7,472 nucleotides of DNA from positions 1 through 7,472 of the forward strand of contig JAUXJX010000082.1 of the NCBI GenBank assembly GCA_030624545.1, read 5' to 3'. Position 1 is the stretch's first letter. Every line of letters begins with the position of its first letter. The position numbers and the translations under genes are program-made. Source of the stretch: Bacteroidota bacterium. Lineage in GTDB: Bacteria > Zhuqueibacterota > JdFR-76 > DREG01. Positions 6,728 to 7,472 of this stretch are shown here, piece after piece. The notes below the pieces were generated by a model. The model ran no database searches, had not been told where the DNA came from, and saw only the letters and a program-made list of their open reading frames with translations.

Positions 6728-6821
6728 AGTTCTGAAATGAATGATTAAGAGCACTCAAGAATCCACAAAACTCCGGCCTTTTTGTAATCCACATATGGCG
6801 TCTGTAGCCCGCCCGGAGGTT

Positions 6822-7472
6822 TCAGTTATTCAGCACCATTCGATAGCGAACTCTATTTTCTCGAAGCTTATCAAAAGCCTGGTTGATCTCGGTCATTGGC
6901 AGTAGCTCGGTCTGAGCTTTTATCCCGTGTTGCGCCGAAAACCTGAGCATCTCGATATTAGTCGAACAGTCTCCAATCAAGCTGCCAACGACAGACTTTT
7001 GGCCAAAAATCAACGGAAATCCGGGAATGCCGATCGCGCCTGGCGGAAAGCCCACAAAACAAAGTTTACCCCTGGGCCTTAGGATATTTAGAAATGCCGT
7101 CCAGTCCAATTCAGCGTGTGATGTGAATAGAATGAAGTCTAAAGAGTTGGCGGCCTTTTCCAGCCCGTCCGAATTACCGGTCACAATAAAATGGTGGGCA
7201 CCCAGGGTTCTGGCTTCCTCCTCTTTGGCCGGAGTAGAGGAGAATGCCGTAACCTCGCATCCGAATGCATTTGCGTACTGAAGAGCGAGATGCCCCAGTC
7301 CACCGATCCCGATCACGCCGACCCGCATAGTGGGTTTGACGTATTGATGAAGCGGACTGAACACGGTAGCCCCACCACAGAGCAGAGGGGCGGCATTTTC
7401 CGAGTCAAGGCCTTCCGGAATCGGATAAGCAAAGCGGCTATCGACCCGGATAGTCTCAGCAAATCCACCATA
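6822..7472 (-). CDS. Zinc-dependent NADP-type alcohol dehydrogenase (YahK/CAD family), N-terminus beyond the window
   Basis: 216 residues are visible, and the frame is open to the right edge with no stop. The GTG at 7364 is internal, not the start, because family sequence continues upstream of it (YGGFAETIRVDSRFAYPIPEG). About 130 N-terminal residues, including the first two catalytic zinc ligands and the structural-zinc cysteines, are therefore outside. Visible marks are the third catalytic zinc ligand Cys (residue 32 of the fragment, LLCGGATVFSPL), the Rossmann motif GIGGLGH (55-61), the SSTPAKEEEA segment (78-87) whose small hydroxyl residues favour NADPH, and the typical C-terminal VRYRMVL. 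The family reversibly reduces aldehydes to primary alcohols in the cytoplasm. The physiological substrate cannot be told from sequence. It lies upstream of the FAD gene in the same direction but is separated by about 620 bases, so it is probably a separate transcript. Confidence 0.93.
   Translation of the reverse strand, partial: YGGFAETIRVDSRFAYPIPEGLDSENAAPLLCGGATVFSPLHQYVKPTMRVGVIGIGGLGHLALQYANAFGCEVTAFSSTPAKEEEARTLGAHHFIVTGNSDGLEKAANSLDFILFTSHAELDWTAFLNILRPRGKLCFVGFPPGAIGIPGFPLIFGQKSVVGSLIGDCSTNIEMLRFSAQHGIKAQTELLPMTEINQAFDKLRENRVRYRMVLNN

Larger units (their letters stand above)
6199..6821. other. Gene-poor intergenic block between the alcohol dehydrogenase and the FAD oxidoreductase
   Basis: About 620 bases with no full-length gene. 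From left to right it holds the leader of the oxidoreductase gene, a tandem heptamer, an imperfect hairpin, an A+T-rich MITE-like element, unassigned sequence (6543-6637), a short membrane-peptide open frame with its ribosome site, and the 3' flank of the dehydrogenase gene. I found no convincing rho-independent terminator behind the dehydrogenase: CTCCGG/CCGGAG copies exist near 6771 and 6813 but lie about 40 nt apart without a T-tract. A -10-like TATAAA/CATTAT lies on the minus strand near 6294-6301, without a clear -35 partner. Confidence 0.7.

Noticed and set aside
6766..6821. Terminator after the alcohol dehydrogenase
   Set aside because: The complementary CTCCGG/CCGGAG words are about 40 nt apart and no T-tract follows on the gene strand.
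6822..7364. Alcohol dehydrogenase beginning at GTG 7364
   Set aside because: The frame continues upstream to the edge with conserved family sequence and the zinc-ligand Cys, so the GTG is internal.

Overview
The window reads as a stretch of bacterial chromosome in which every recognisable gene lies on the minus strand. Coding DNA looks close to half G+C. One intergenic block is clearly richer in A+T: I counted 54 G/C in the 180 bases 6361-6540. Large exported Asp-box/VPS10-type propeller proteins, an SDR fused to DUF2867, and CCACAGAG-type intergenic repeats are seen together in Acidobacteria, FCB-group phyla (KSB1-like) and some former Deltaproteobacteria. The window has no rRNA or taxonomic marker, so this placement is only a guess.

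Layout in transcription order, from high to low coordinates. (1) 7472-6822: C-terminal 216 residues of a zinc-dependent, NADPH-type alcohol dehydrogenase of the YahK/cinnamyl-alcohol-dehydrogenase family, whose start lies outside the window. (2) 6821-6199: about 620 bases without a full-length gene. This gap holds a 24-codon open frame with an excellent ribosome binding site that looks like the beginning of an otherwise lost membrane protein. It also holds an A+T-rich MITE-like element with inverted ends and a 7-bp direct repeat on each side, an imperfect hairpin touching that element, and a tandem heptamer. (3) 6198-4801: an FAD-dependent oxidoreductase distantly like geranylgeranyl reductases. 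(4) 4783-4364: a stand-alone cyclic-nucleotide-binding domain protein, 17 bases behind gene 3. (5) 4254-2764: an NAD(P)-binding SDR fused to a C-terminal DUF2867 domain. (6) 2693-1: the first 897 residues of an exported Asp-box (BNR) beta-propeller protein that continues past the left edge.

The oxidoreductase and the cNMP-binding protein almost certainly share a transcript. The SDR and propeller genes follow in the same direction with gaps of 109 and 70 bases and no visible terminator, so read-through is possible. They show no obvious functional link to the first pair.

The most interesting points are the two-gene flavoprotein/cNMP-sensor module, whose flavoprotein has unusual cysteine clusters and a degenerate substrate motif, and the intergenic block that combines a gene remnant with a probable non-autonomous mobile element. 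I see no CRISPR array, tRNA, rRNA, phage gene or defence system.
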